Assembly (NCBI GenBank): GCA_028565715.1
Contig: JAOXYC010202018.1
Span: 1 to 17,165 of the forward strand
DNA length: 17,165 nt
DNA from: Phoronis pallida
Taxonomy: Eukaryota > Phoronida > Phoronidae
Direction of reading: 5' to 3'
Numbering within the stretch: position 1 is the stretch's first letter; every line of letters starts with the position of its first letter. Position numbers and translations under genes: made by a program. The notes beneath the pieces were generated by a model. The model searched no databases. It saw nothing but the letters and a program-made list of their open reading frames with translations, and was not told the origin of the DNA. Of this stretch, positions 1 through 8,761 are shown one piece after another.

Positions 1-1380
1 GAAATTTGACTGTAAAACAACATGTGTTTTGGCCGGTATGCGTGGGTGTCCCATTTCTTTTGCAAGTTTGCTAAACACTGCTAAACTTCAGCCAATCAAT
101 TAGCACTGTTTTTAAATGTGGCAACATTAGACGAATCTGGGTCAAGAACAGAGACGTGTAAACCCGGGGTGTAAACATCTTGCTGATAAACACTGATAAC
201 ATATTGGGTTTAGTATTTCTCAGAAAAGTAAATTCCAGCAAGCACCTGTTGCCATCAATTGACAATATTGCACAAAAAACAACATGAAAAGCAAGCTGGA
301 TTCAGGACAGTCAAATAAGATTATTGGATCTGCATGTTAAACCAAAAAGTACGGGAAAATGCAATAAGCAGAGAAATGAAAGCAAATATAGTGTTTCTAA
401 TTATTGAATAATTCATTAAACAACTGAGCGGGTCACAGTTCTGTTAACAACAACAAAACCCAAGCACTTTCAAATGTCAAAAACAGCTCTTCAATGCACC
501 AAAGTTGCCTTTTTTATAATCTCAAATGGCTCAAAACATGTCCGACCTTCAACACTGAAAACTAGAGTGTTCATAATTACCTAGTTAAAAAGCTCAAAAT
601 AAGCATGCCACTCTTAAACTGTGTCAAGTTGAAAACAAAGGGTACTCATTGAAAAATGAGTGTGTCATGTCAAAAACTTGCAAACCAAACTCGCTGATTT
701 AAAAAACAACAAACTTGTGCCAAGTCGTCAGTAAACCGACTGTGACATTGGTACAAATGTAGCTCATTGGATAAATTAAACAAAGTTCATTCATAATTAA
801 AAAAAATATATTTTTAGGGCAGATAGAAAAACTAAAAACAATTTTCTTTTCTTATCATGTTGTAATGAGAGCTTTTATTATTGAAGGGTATTTGAAGCAA
901 TAAGCCGGAAACATCAGGATGCATTTGTCCGCCCATGTGTAATAAATCATTTCAAATATTTCATGTTATGTCTGGTCTACCGAGTCTGAAAAAACAGATG
1001 GATGTTTAAGTGGTTTGATCTAGTAAGATTTCATTTTAAATAGACAGCAATTCTGGAAAATATCTCTATGTTTTTGAAAGGGTATTTGAGTTTGGTTTTA
1101 TCATTTTTTCATGCAAAGCTTATGTGTATATAGTTCCTGGAGTTGGTATATTAGGCACCCTAGGGCTGGGAAGCCATAGGTGTTTGCAGATATGCTGAAC
1201 AAGGAAATTGGAGTGTTTGCATTGTCTGCATTGCTTATGAGTGTTTCCGTGCAATGAGCTATTTCATTCCTTGGTTTATGGAAACAGAGGGAAATAGTTT
1301 CAGAGTGATGTTAGCATCTAGGAACAATACAGAGGGCATTTTGTATATAGTGTCCTGATCCTGTCTTTTGTATATATTTC
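1..1380. other. Non-coding AT-rich DNA, nothing recognised
   Basis: I see no exon-like stretch, no RNA gene and no clear repeat here. Open frames are short and of low-complexity composition, as expected by chance in AT-rich DNA. It could be intergenic or part of a large intron of a gene beyond the left edge; the sequence does not decide. Confidence 0.5.
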
Positions 1381-1460
1381 TGCTGGGCCCCCTGGGAGAC
1401 CAGTGCCTGGCACTGAAGGAGCCACCCTGACCCAGGATAAAGATTTATGAAAAAGAAATA
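1381..1460. repeat. GC-rich hairpin block, possible SINE 3' end
   Basis: A GC-rich patch stands out from its AT-rich surroundings. It contains a perfect 15-nt hairpin sequence, CAGTGCC-T-GGCACTG (1401-1415). An outer pair, CCTGGG (1391-1396) and CCCAGG (1431-1436), could close a larger stem. It is followed by an A-rich tail with an AATAAA-type signal (about 1440-1465). A compact structured segment followed by an A-rich tail is the layout of a SINE 3' end. No tRNA-like head was recognised directly upstream, so the family and left border are unknown. It could instead be the 3' end of an unrecognised transcript. Confidence 0.35.
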
Positions 1461-2338
1461 AAAACATTTAGGTCAGACTAATTGAAAAGTCACGCAGATG
1501 ACCCCGGCAGTGTTCTCCACAGGCCCTTAAAAGAGGTTGGCCACCCTCTTTAGATTGTGTTCTGCCCTGTTTAGATTTGTTCACCCTGTTTTAAAAAATT
1601 CTTAACCTGTTTAAATTCCTGGTTAAAACCAAAGCAAAACTTTCTTTTAACCTAATTTTGAGCAGTTTCCAATTAGTAAAAGACAACTGAGCATGACTTA
1701 TACTGACGGTCACCCGACATGACATTCCCTAAGACTTGACCATTGTGCAAGTAGAATCACTAATAGATACTCTAACTAATTCATGTGTTTGGCAAATGAA
1801 TTACTTGGCAATGGTATTTTTTTTCGGGAGACATTTTGTTGTCATCTAATTCCTAAAAATAAGTTGGTTTTAAAATTAAACCCTAAAAATTTAACCAAAG
1901 TTGATAAATTGTCTGGATTTTACATCACTTGGAAAGTAATTTGGTAAATTTAAATAATCATCAATGTCTAGAAATCTGTACAGTGAATTTGTCTTTGACT
2001 ATTTATAGGGTTCAGCTAATTGCTATCTCTCACCAGTGCACCAGATGCAGTCTAGAGTCTGTAATCTGATTCAGTGCATGGGTCAAAAGTTCTGTCACAA
2101 TAAACGCACTGTGAAATTGTATCACAGGTTAAATTGTAAATACATAGGTTTCATGTTTGCCAGTTAATGTAATCTGTGGACAAAGGGAATTGAAGAAATT
2201 CTTTATCAAAAAGTCAGGCCTATCTGTTGTACTTTTACATTTCACTTAAGGATGCATTAAGGGTCTTATTCCAGTGTTACATTAAAAAAGTCTTGATTGA
2301 ATGGAGTCATTGTGCGATGAGCCAATATTATTGGAAAA
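1461..2338. other. Non-coding AT-rich DNA, nothing recognised
   Basis: No exon, RNA gene or repeat structure could be supported in this stretch. Confidence 0.5.
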
Positions 2339-2425
2339 TATCAGGATGGCCTAGCGGTCGAGAGCGCCAGCCCAATCGCAACTCCACTTACAACTGGATG
2401 TTGCAGGTTCAAATCTGGGTAGACA
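2339..2425 (+). repeat. tRNA(Leu)-like sequence, probable SINE head
   Basis: The stretch carries a recognisable Pol III A box (GGATGGCCTAGCGGTC, about 2344-2359) and a B box (GGTTCAAATC, about 2406-2415). Their spacing suits a tRNA with a long variable arm. The 5' half, ending in GAGCGCCAG, resembles eukaryotic tRNA(Leu). The cloverleaf is degenerate: the anticodon stem and T stem (TGCAG against CTGGG) do not pair properly, and the 3' acceptor strand does not match the 5' end. I read it as a tRNA-derived SINE head or an old tRNA pseudogene, not a functional tRNA. The less AT-rich DNA to about 2640 may be the SINE body, but no border is visible. Confidence 0.5.
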
Positions 2426-2640
2426 TGTGAGCATTTTTCAAAGGTCTGTCTCGCCCCTGTGCTCAGGATTGAAAGTTGATTTTAAACTGGAAGATGAAAA
2501 TTAAGATGACTTCAGTTTAGAGCTGACTTCTGATCGGGATGGAGATGATGTCATAGATGTTCTATTTGTGGTCGTGAGCCTGCATGGTGGGAAAGAAAGC
2601 CGAGAAGCACTCAAGATAGCAGTCGTGTCATGTCCTTGTG

Positions 2641-3823
2641 ATTATTTAGTTTCATGATAGCTTTCATGAAATTTCAGTTCAAAGCCTTAAGTATCAAAAT
2701 TGCTACAGTTACCAGTTTTTAATATTAGGTCAACAAGCTGTGTGTGTTTGTCTGTTTTTTGGTTACACTTAAGTTAATTGTTTCTTGTTTCTAGCAACTC
2801 GAATATTGACAATTCATAGAACAAGCAAACCTTTTAATGCATTTGCCATATCCATGACCATAAAAGTCATAAAGACAAATTGCAGTGAAAATCGTTGTAC
2901 TCTTAATATAAAAACTATGGACATGCACCAAATATTTTTGGCAAAAATGACTTAAAACAGATTAAAATTACTTTTCTGGCCACCAAATACGGCTTATGCA
3001 TCTTTAATATATAAATACACAAAAATATTCTGCAACTCTGTCCCTTATCTGAGGAACCACAAAACTACAATTGGCATTTCACAAGTTTGCATTCATTTCA
3101 ATGAGAAAAGCTATTGAGACCATGCACCTGTAGACATTTGTCCTATCAAAACAGTATTTGAATAAGCTTGCAGGTGAAACTTGTAATGTGATTGAAAGAT
3201 ATTGATGGAATTCTCACATTGAGAATTTTGATTAATACTTGACCTGTTTTCTATCTCAGAATGCTAAATGTTGCTCCTGGCATTGTTAAATTTATCAACT
3301 TTTTTAATAACAGGAGGGGCCTGTTTCTTATTGTACACACCTGTCATAATTTATTACGACTTCAGAGACAATATTTTCAATTCTCGTTTATCTGTGACAA
3401 AATGATAACTGCATAAAGTTGTGAATGTTGTGTGAAGGATAAAAGAGTTGTCGTGTAACTGTTGAGAACTCCACCTAAAACCACCAATTTCCAGACATGT
3501 ACTTTAACTTGGTGTGACAACAGCCAAAGAACAAATTCAATTGACAATTGTGTGGTTAGCGTTTGAGGTTTCATGAGAAATCAACCGTGTGATTTGCCTT
3601 TTTGCGAGATATCATGTATATTTTTGAGCATGATGACCAAGATTCTGGTAAATTGCATGTAGAATGCATTTGCTGACCAGTACTGTGAAATGAAAGTTTA
3701 AAAAAGTTAAAACACATTCTCAAGGATATTTGTTAGAAAATACATTGTGATTTATCAAAAGATCATTGGAGCGCAACCATAAAAGTTTTATCAATAAAAT
3801 CCAACCCTGTGCTGAATATATGG
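2641..3823. other. Non-coding AT-rich DNA, nothing recognised
   Basis: No exon, RNA gene or repeat was recognised. The few open frames on either strand have no recognisable domain and no plausible splice context. Confidence 0.5.
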
Positions 3824-4123
3824 TTAAAGATACTGTCTCCTGCATTGCTCCCAATCTGGCGTCAAATTGCAAATCAACTAGAGATGTTGTGTATGAGTCC
3901 CTTGTTGAATATAACTTACTAGCATCTGAGTAAAAAAAATTAAAAAATCTGCAAAGGGGTAATATGAGAACTTTTGTGTCCAATTTTTACCTTTGACTTT
4001 TTCGGATAAAAAGCAGATTTTTTGAATTTGTTTACTCAGATGCAAGTTACTTGTACACAAAATTTCTAGTTGATTTGAATTTTGAAGCCAGATCGGGACA
4101 AACACAGGAGACAGTATCTTTAA
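3824..4123. mobile_element. Foldback MITE with TTAA ends (copy A)
   Basis: The two ends are inverted copies: TTAA-AGATACTGTCTCCTG at the left (from 3824) and CAGGAGACAGTATCT-TTAA at the right (to 4123). The match continues with divergence over most of the element. Shared internal blocks include AAATCAACTAGA and TGCATCTGAGTAAA-like sequence in both arms. No transposase frame is present, so this is a non-autonomous element. TTAA at both ends suggests a TTAA target duplication, as used by piggyBac-type transposases, but the termini do not begin with CCC as is usual for piggyBac, so the superfamily is unproven. Copy B at 8384-8761 belongs to the same family. The right arm lacks about 20 nt present in the left arm. 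Confidence 0.85.
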
Positions 4124-4824
4124 ACTCTTTCAAACTGTGTTAGAAATCCCAGGTATATCATTCAGACATTGAATGTTAATGAGGAAGTTTAACATGATTC
4201 TTCCTAAACATGAAAGGAATGTTTATGTAGCATACATGCTGTTGTATGGGACATGAAAGCATGTCCAATCTCCAATACCATATATGGGAAAGAGGTGATG
4301 AGGAAATTATCAATGATCTCAAAAGATGTGTTGTGATAGTCCTATTGCTCCTAGTCAAATCATGTAGAAAATATTTCCGTCCCCTAGTTTTATGAAATGA
4401 AGACCAAAATATTTTTACAAATAATCTCAAAAATGCCCTCTCATTCAAAGACTTATCATAAATGTGTTCAGCCTTGGGCAAAATTGTTTATTATATTCTG
4501 TAAAACAGTCACGGTAAAAAACGTTCTGAAAGGCGTAGAGAAGTGTTGCATGGTTTTTTCCTTGTTGCTGCATTTCAGGAATGTAAATTAGCTAAGTATC
4601 TATATCTAAGAATTGGCAAACAACATGTTTCTTGGTAATATAAATTTCCCTAGGGTAATAGTCAGTCAATGACATTATCACCTAGGAAGATAAATTACTA
4701 GCGATAACAAAAATCTAGGTCAATCAAAATTATTACAAGAGTTTCAAATCATTTGGTCATGTGAAGCTATTAAAATATTATCATTAGCGCTATTATGCGT
4801 AAATATTCAGACAGAATTAACTCC
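4124..4824. other. Non-coding AT-rich DNA, nothing recognised
   Basis: No exon-like or structured sequence was recognised between copy A of the foldback element and the tRNA-like sequence. Open frames on both strands around 4176-4591 have no recognisable domain and no splice context. Confidence 0.45.
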
Positions 4825-4896
4825 GGCTGGGTAGCTCAGTTGGTTAGAGCTACCGACCGGCAATCAGGAGACCTGGGTTCGATTCCCAGTCCAGTT
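4825..4896 (+). repeat. tRNA(Ala-GGC)-like sequence, SINE head or pseudogene
   Basis: The 72 nt fit most of a cloverleaf. The acceptor strands GGCTGGG and TCCAGTT pair with three G-U wobbles. The D stem is GCTC/GAGC with loop AGTTGGTTA. The T arm CTGGG-TTCGATT-CCCAG is perfect. The Pol III A box (TAGCTCAGTTGG) and B box (GGTTCGATTCC) are intact. The anticodon arm is damaged: its 5' strand appears one base short, the loop reads CCGGCAA with C instead of the near-invariant T at position 33, and the stem has a mismatch. The intact ancestor probably had anticodon GGC (Ala), which is inference. This is best read as a tRNA-derived SINE head or tRNA pseudogene, not a working tRNA. Confidence 0.7.
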
Positions 4897-4900
4897 CGGA

Positions 4901-4906
4901 TTTTTT
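4901..4906 (+). terminator. T6 run, Pol III terminator-like
   Basis: Six consecutive T residues begin 4 nt after the 3' acceptor strand of the tRNA-like sequence. This is the normal place and form of a Pol III terminator on the + strand. Its presence directly after the tRNA-like unit argues that any Pol III transcript would be short, and it leaves no room for a SINE body. That slightly favours a tRNA pseudogene over a full SINE. Confidence 0.4.
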
Positions 4907-5160
4907 CTGTCTTTTCAAATTCCAAATATTATCTGTTTGACATGTCAATAAAATTCTTGGATAATCCCTTGCTATATCCTGGCAATATGTGGCTGATCCT
5001 TGATAAATGACTTGATTCAACATTATGTAATCAAACTTGATGACTCATTAATTGTTTACTATGTGTGTCATATCAAGAATCTCAAACAAATTTGAATACC
5101 TCTGCAAATCATTGACAGAGCCATGACTAAAAAGGCCAATTGTTAACCTCATAAAAAAAT

Positions 5161-5372
5161 TCCAATTTCAGTTCAAGTTGTGCAATTGTCTATCCAATGA
5201 TGTCAGCATACCAACTAAAAGTTCAATTCTTTTCCTAAATCTTTTACAATCCAGATGCTACAAAAATCCAATTTCAGTTCAAGTTGTGCAGTGTCTATCC
5301 AATGATGTCTGCATACCAACTAAAAGTTCAATTCTTTTCCTAAATCTTTTACAATCCAGATGCATACAAAAA
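5161..5372. repeat. Two-copy tandem duplication, 106-bp unit
   Basis: Two adjacent copies (5161-5266 and 5267-5372) are almost identical. Visible differences are small: AATTGTC versus AGTGTC, GTCAGC versus GTCTGC, and GATGCTAC versus GATGCATAC. Both copies share the block CCAACTAAAAGTTCAATTC. An open frame runs across both copies (about 5178-5381), but it simply translates the repeat twice and has no recognisable domain. The near identity points to a recent duplication. It lies about 50 bp upstream of the candidate promoter cluster. Confidence 0.9.
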
Positions 5373-5419
5373 AACAAATAAATCAGCTGATACCTTGACC
5401 TCTTTGTTTGCTACAGAAA

Positions 5420-5500
5420 ACTGCGCATAAGCTGCATGTTTACCGGCCCTGTTTATAGTTAGGTTCTGTGTATATTTAGTCACGTGGGTTTGTTTACATC
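5420..5500 (+). promoter_or_regulatory. Candidate promoter cluster of the thymosin gene
   Basis: Several known motif types crowd into about 80 bp: an NRF1-like core TGCGCA (5422-5427), two forkhead-type TGTTTAC sites (5437-5443 and 5491-5497), a TATA-like TATATTTAG (5471-5479), and a palindromic E-box CACGTG (5481-5486). A strong splice donor follows about 90 nt later, at 5590, as expected for a short first exon. The motifs are seen in the sequence; their use as a promoter, and the link to the beta-thymosin gene 8 kb downstream, are inference. Confidence 0.3.
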
Positions 5501-5589
5501 CAGACTGAATTGATTAGACTAGGTCAGGCTTTGTTTTCCACCAGAAGTTTACAGATATCGAAGTTGAACAGAAGGCTATAGAGAAAGCT
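5500..5589 (+). other. Candidate non-coding first exon (5' UTR)
   Basis: The ATG-containing thymosin exon at 13451 starts with a splice acceptor, so a 5' UTR exon must lie upstream. This stretch ends in AAAGCT followed by the strong donor GTGAGT (5590-5595) and sits just 3' of a promoter-like motif cluster. No ATG-initiated frame crosses it. A pyrimidine-rich acceptor (TTTGTTTTCCACCAG, ending at 5544) would alternatively make a 45-nt internal exon from 5545 to 5589. The 5' boundary is therefore approximate, and the true first exon may lie outside the window. Confidence 0.3.
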
Positions 5590-6776
5590 GTGAGTTTTTG
5601 GCTAGATTTTGGATTATATTTTCTTGATTTCTTTTGAATTATGATAGGTGACTTGCTTTGGTTTTTTTAGGGTGATGTTCAGATTAGTTTTGTTCATGTG
5701 TTCTTAACTTGATGTGAAATCAGCTGGGATGTTGACATTTTTTGGGATGAGGTGTACGTGTTTGTTAGTTTCTAAAGAGGTTTTTATCCGGGGGTTTTAT
5801 GGTTTCAGGATTTTCTTGCCCAGGATCCATTCAACAGATAAAAATGTTTGATTTATGAAAATTACATATCATGACATATTTTCAAATAATCAATCGATAA
5901 TGTTCTAAACTTTTTAGTTTTCAAGCTTAAAACACATCCATAGTTTGTTGAATTGTAAGGTGATCCCATATCACATTTTCTTCGCAAGTGAATTTATGTT
6001 GGCATATTGGAACAGGTAATTTCTTGGACAACAAAAGTTGATAGAAATTCCAAATAATATTGTTCACTGATTTTTCAAGTTAAAAGATTTTTGAAATGTG
6101 AAGGGGAAATTCACATTGGGTTTGGATCATTCTTGATCCGTGTTAGTTAACCTGTTTCTTTTCACTTTTATGCTCAACAACACATAATTGGTAGCCTAAA
6201 TATTTCATAGATCCAGATTGACCGGGAAGCTATTTTTATCTCCATGTGCATTGTTGTTTATAAACACATTTATTGACCTAAGTGACGTGACTGATCAAGG
6301 TGACCTCTATTCATGTATGCTTCCCTATCAATGGTTTTCACACATGAAAAAACACAAATGTCTTATTGTGTTACTTTGCACACTTGTACCATGTCTTGTC
6401 TGAGATTGGTCTTGGGGCGATTGTTGAACTGAGGCCAATAAGCCATCCACCCTGTTATGTTACATACGTCAGTAGTCAGAAGTGACTCAGGACAAGAATT
6501 TAGAACTGTGGAATTCTAAACTTTACTCTGGTAGACTCCAAATTCAACCCAACAAATCTAATTTTATTGGTTATGTTCCAAGTGTAATAGAGGTTTGGCT
6601 CGGACCACAGGCTGCCTTCTGGTGCACAGACCATGTCACAGAGAGTCTTTTACTTTTAACATTTCAAAATGTTAAAAATAATTGTTGATCCATATTGGAA
6701 GGTGTACCAACTATATAGTTGAATTTTCAGCATGTGACATTGTAATCTTGTTCGCTTATACCCTGGTCTCGGCAAC

Positions 6777-7152
6777 ATTTAAAGGTGTACATCGCTACTT
6801 ACGAATGTGAAATTATCAACTATTTAATGAGGTCAATTGCGTTGGATTTTTGTGACACATTGCATCCTAAAATTCACCTGAATGAATAACTAGCTTCGCT
6901 TCTTCCGGAAATTGCTATATATTAGGCGGCCTATGCGATTTGATGAAATATCTTGGAGGGAGACTAGATAACTGAGATCAACTGTAACGCATGGAGTTTG
7001 TGTTATTGATAAAGCAGGGATAAAGAATGAAGGTAGTAACACATATATTGGCAACGAAAAATGATCAAACTGTGTTAAAGAAACGGATGAAAACGTCGTA
7101 TTTCAATAATTGATAATTCGACATTCGTAAGTAACGATGTACGCGTTTAAAT
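6777..7152. mobile_element. Inverted-repeat MITE, second family
   Basis: The ends form 48-nt terminal inverted repeats (6777-6824 and 7105-7152) matching at 42 of 48 positions by eye. The left arm reads ATTTAAAGGTGTACATCG inward and the right arm ends CGATGTACGCGTTTAAAT. TTAA within TTTAAA lies at both termini, so a TTAA target duplication is possible. The inner 280 bp are not palindromic and encode no transposase, so it is a non-autonomous element. The terminal sequence differs from the elements at 3824 and 8384, so I treat it as a separate family, although one enzyme class with TTAA preference could have moved both. Confidence 0.85.
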
Positions 7153-7587
7153 GATAGAAGTTGACATTAAAATTTTATCTGTGTGTGACATACCCAGTTA
7201 TAACCATACATCTATTGTGTTGAATACATTTATACCTAAAAAATGATTTATTCGCCAAATATATGCGACTGTGAGACGGGTCATGAATGATTTAGTATAG
7301 TAACTTGCCGTCGCTTGGAGAATGAACTCTGTCGTGGGACACGTATCTTTTATTGATGTGTTTTACATGAAGATGGATGATAACACACCTGTCTAGAGGA
7401 CGATCACCTGATACAGGTGCAAATGTGGCCATGCACATTGCACAAAACTTGTATTGTCCCTAAAAATGAATTAATTTGAAAAAAAAATTTCTGTAAAAGT
7501 CCGATTTTTAGAGCAAGTCCTGTCACTTTTTATGTTCTGCCTAGTCACTTTAAAATCCTATGCTATCTGGTTTAACTTTTTAAATGA

Positions 7588-7728
7588 AATGCCAAAGATA
7601 AAATTTCTAAAGCTGAACTTGAAAAAATTGATCCAAGTTGTGATGATTTTGATGATTCAAAAGAAGATAACAAAAAATTGAATGGTATTCTTCAATCAAA
7701 TCCTCCCTGTCTGATTGTCTACTTGTGA
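7588..7728 (+). other. Acidic/lysine-rich open stretch, doubtful coding remnant
   Basis: The frame from 7588 to the TGA at 7726 translates to a strongly hydrophilic peptide, with a segment IDPSCDDFDDSKEDNKK in the middle. That looks more like protein than the neighbouring translated noise. There is no ATG, a stop lies directly upstream at 7585, and I see no good acceptor at its start. It is 46 codons long and I recognise no family. It could be a decayed exon or transposon remnant, or chance in GAT/AAA-rich DNA. Confidence 0.12.
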
Positions 7729-8383
7729 ACTCTTTGATCCTCTGGATACTTCATATATACGATAAAAAAATGTTTTGACATAGTTCAAACATCTGAAGGA
7801 CGAATGTTAATTTCAAGTGGTGTGTGGGTTGGATTTTCAACCAATACTAGCTTCACAAAACAAGTAATTGTCATGTTTATTTACCGGTAGACTGTTTTTA
7901 ACTGGAGCAGATTTGATTCAGCCAGCTATTTATAAACCCTGCGCATGGAAATCTCCCAATCCTGTGAATCATGTCTGAATGAATCAACAGGTTCATCACC
8001 ATTGGAGACCTTCGTAAGATGATGAAACTAATGGCAATCGATTTTATTGATTAAAAATTTGAAAAATGAATCATCAATTTCAGTTTCTGAAATGGGTGGG
8101 AGGATTATAAATAGATTTTTTTTTAAATCTGTTTTTTAATTTATTCAGGTTTTCCGGTGCTCATGAATGAAACATTGCATGTAAAAAAACAATCAATTCT
8201 TTATTTCTTGTAATCAATTTCTGACCTGTTTTTTGTGCAGCATGTGATCATCTGACTCATCTATTGTATTAATTACTCAGCTGTTAATTATAATCCCAAT
8301 CAGTTAATTGATCTTTGTTTCTGGCAATAGGAGTTAACTCCCTAAATGCAATAAATCGTTGATAAGAAAGACATAAATTCAAA

Positions 8384-8761
8384 TTAAAGATACCGTCTCC
8401 TCGTTGATGAGGATCTGGGATCAAAATTAAAATCAACTAGAAATTGTGTGTACGAGTCCTTTGATGAATATAATTAACCTGCATCTAATCTTAGTAAAAA
8501 AATTCAAAAAAAATCGGTAAAGGGGTAAATTTGAGCTTTTTGTCCTAAAAAAGTGTAAATTTCGAAAACTTTGTTGTCCGACAAGGTTTTTTTGGATACA
8601 AAGATCTCAAAGTTATCCCTTTACCGATTTTTTTGAATTTTTTGACTATGATGCAGGTTAATTATATATAATATTCATCAAAGGACTCCTACACAAAATT
8701 TCTAGTCGATTTGAATTTTGACCCCAGATCCTCACCAACGAGGAGGATACAGTATCTTTAA
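8384..8761. mobile_element. Nearly full-length palindromic MITE (copy B)
   Basis: The left end TTAA-AGATACCGTCTCCTCG is mirrored by a right end finishing in ACAGTATCT-TTAA. The inverted match continues almost to the centre, giving arms of about 170-180 nt. Shared landmarks include GAGGATCTGGG against CCCCAGATCCTC, AAAGGACTC against GAGTCCTTT, and ATCGGTAAAG against CTTTACCGAT. The small central palindrome TTGTCCGACAA (8574-8584) marks the turn. It is related to copy A at 3824-4123 by its termini and by internal blocks such as ATCAACTAGA. No transposase is encoded. Apparent open frames here (for example minus strand 8658-8945) are by-products of the repeat. Confidence 0.88.

Noticed and set aside
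3720-4105. Two overlapping minus-strand open frames
   Set aside because: They lie in or across the foldback element 3824-4123, and similar peptide pieces reappear in the frame within copy B. They are translations of a non-coding repeat.
4795-5010. Open frame reading GWVAQLVRATDRQSGD
   Set aside because: This peptide is the translation of a tRNA-like sequence, a common annotation artefact; the feature is the tRNA-derived unit.
5178-5381. Open frame with an internally duplicated peptide
   Set aside because: The duplication is explained by the 106-bp DNA tandem repeat; there is no domain, and the frame survives only because of a one-base difference between copies.
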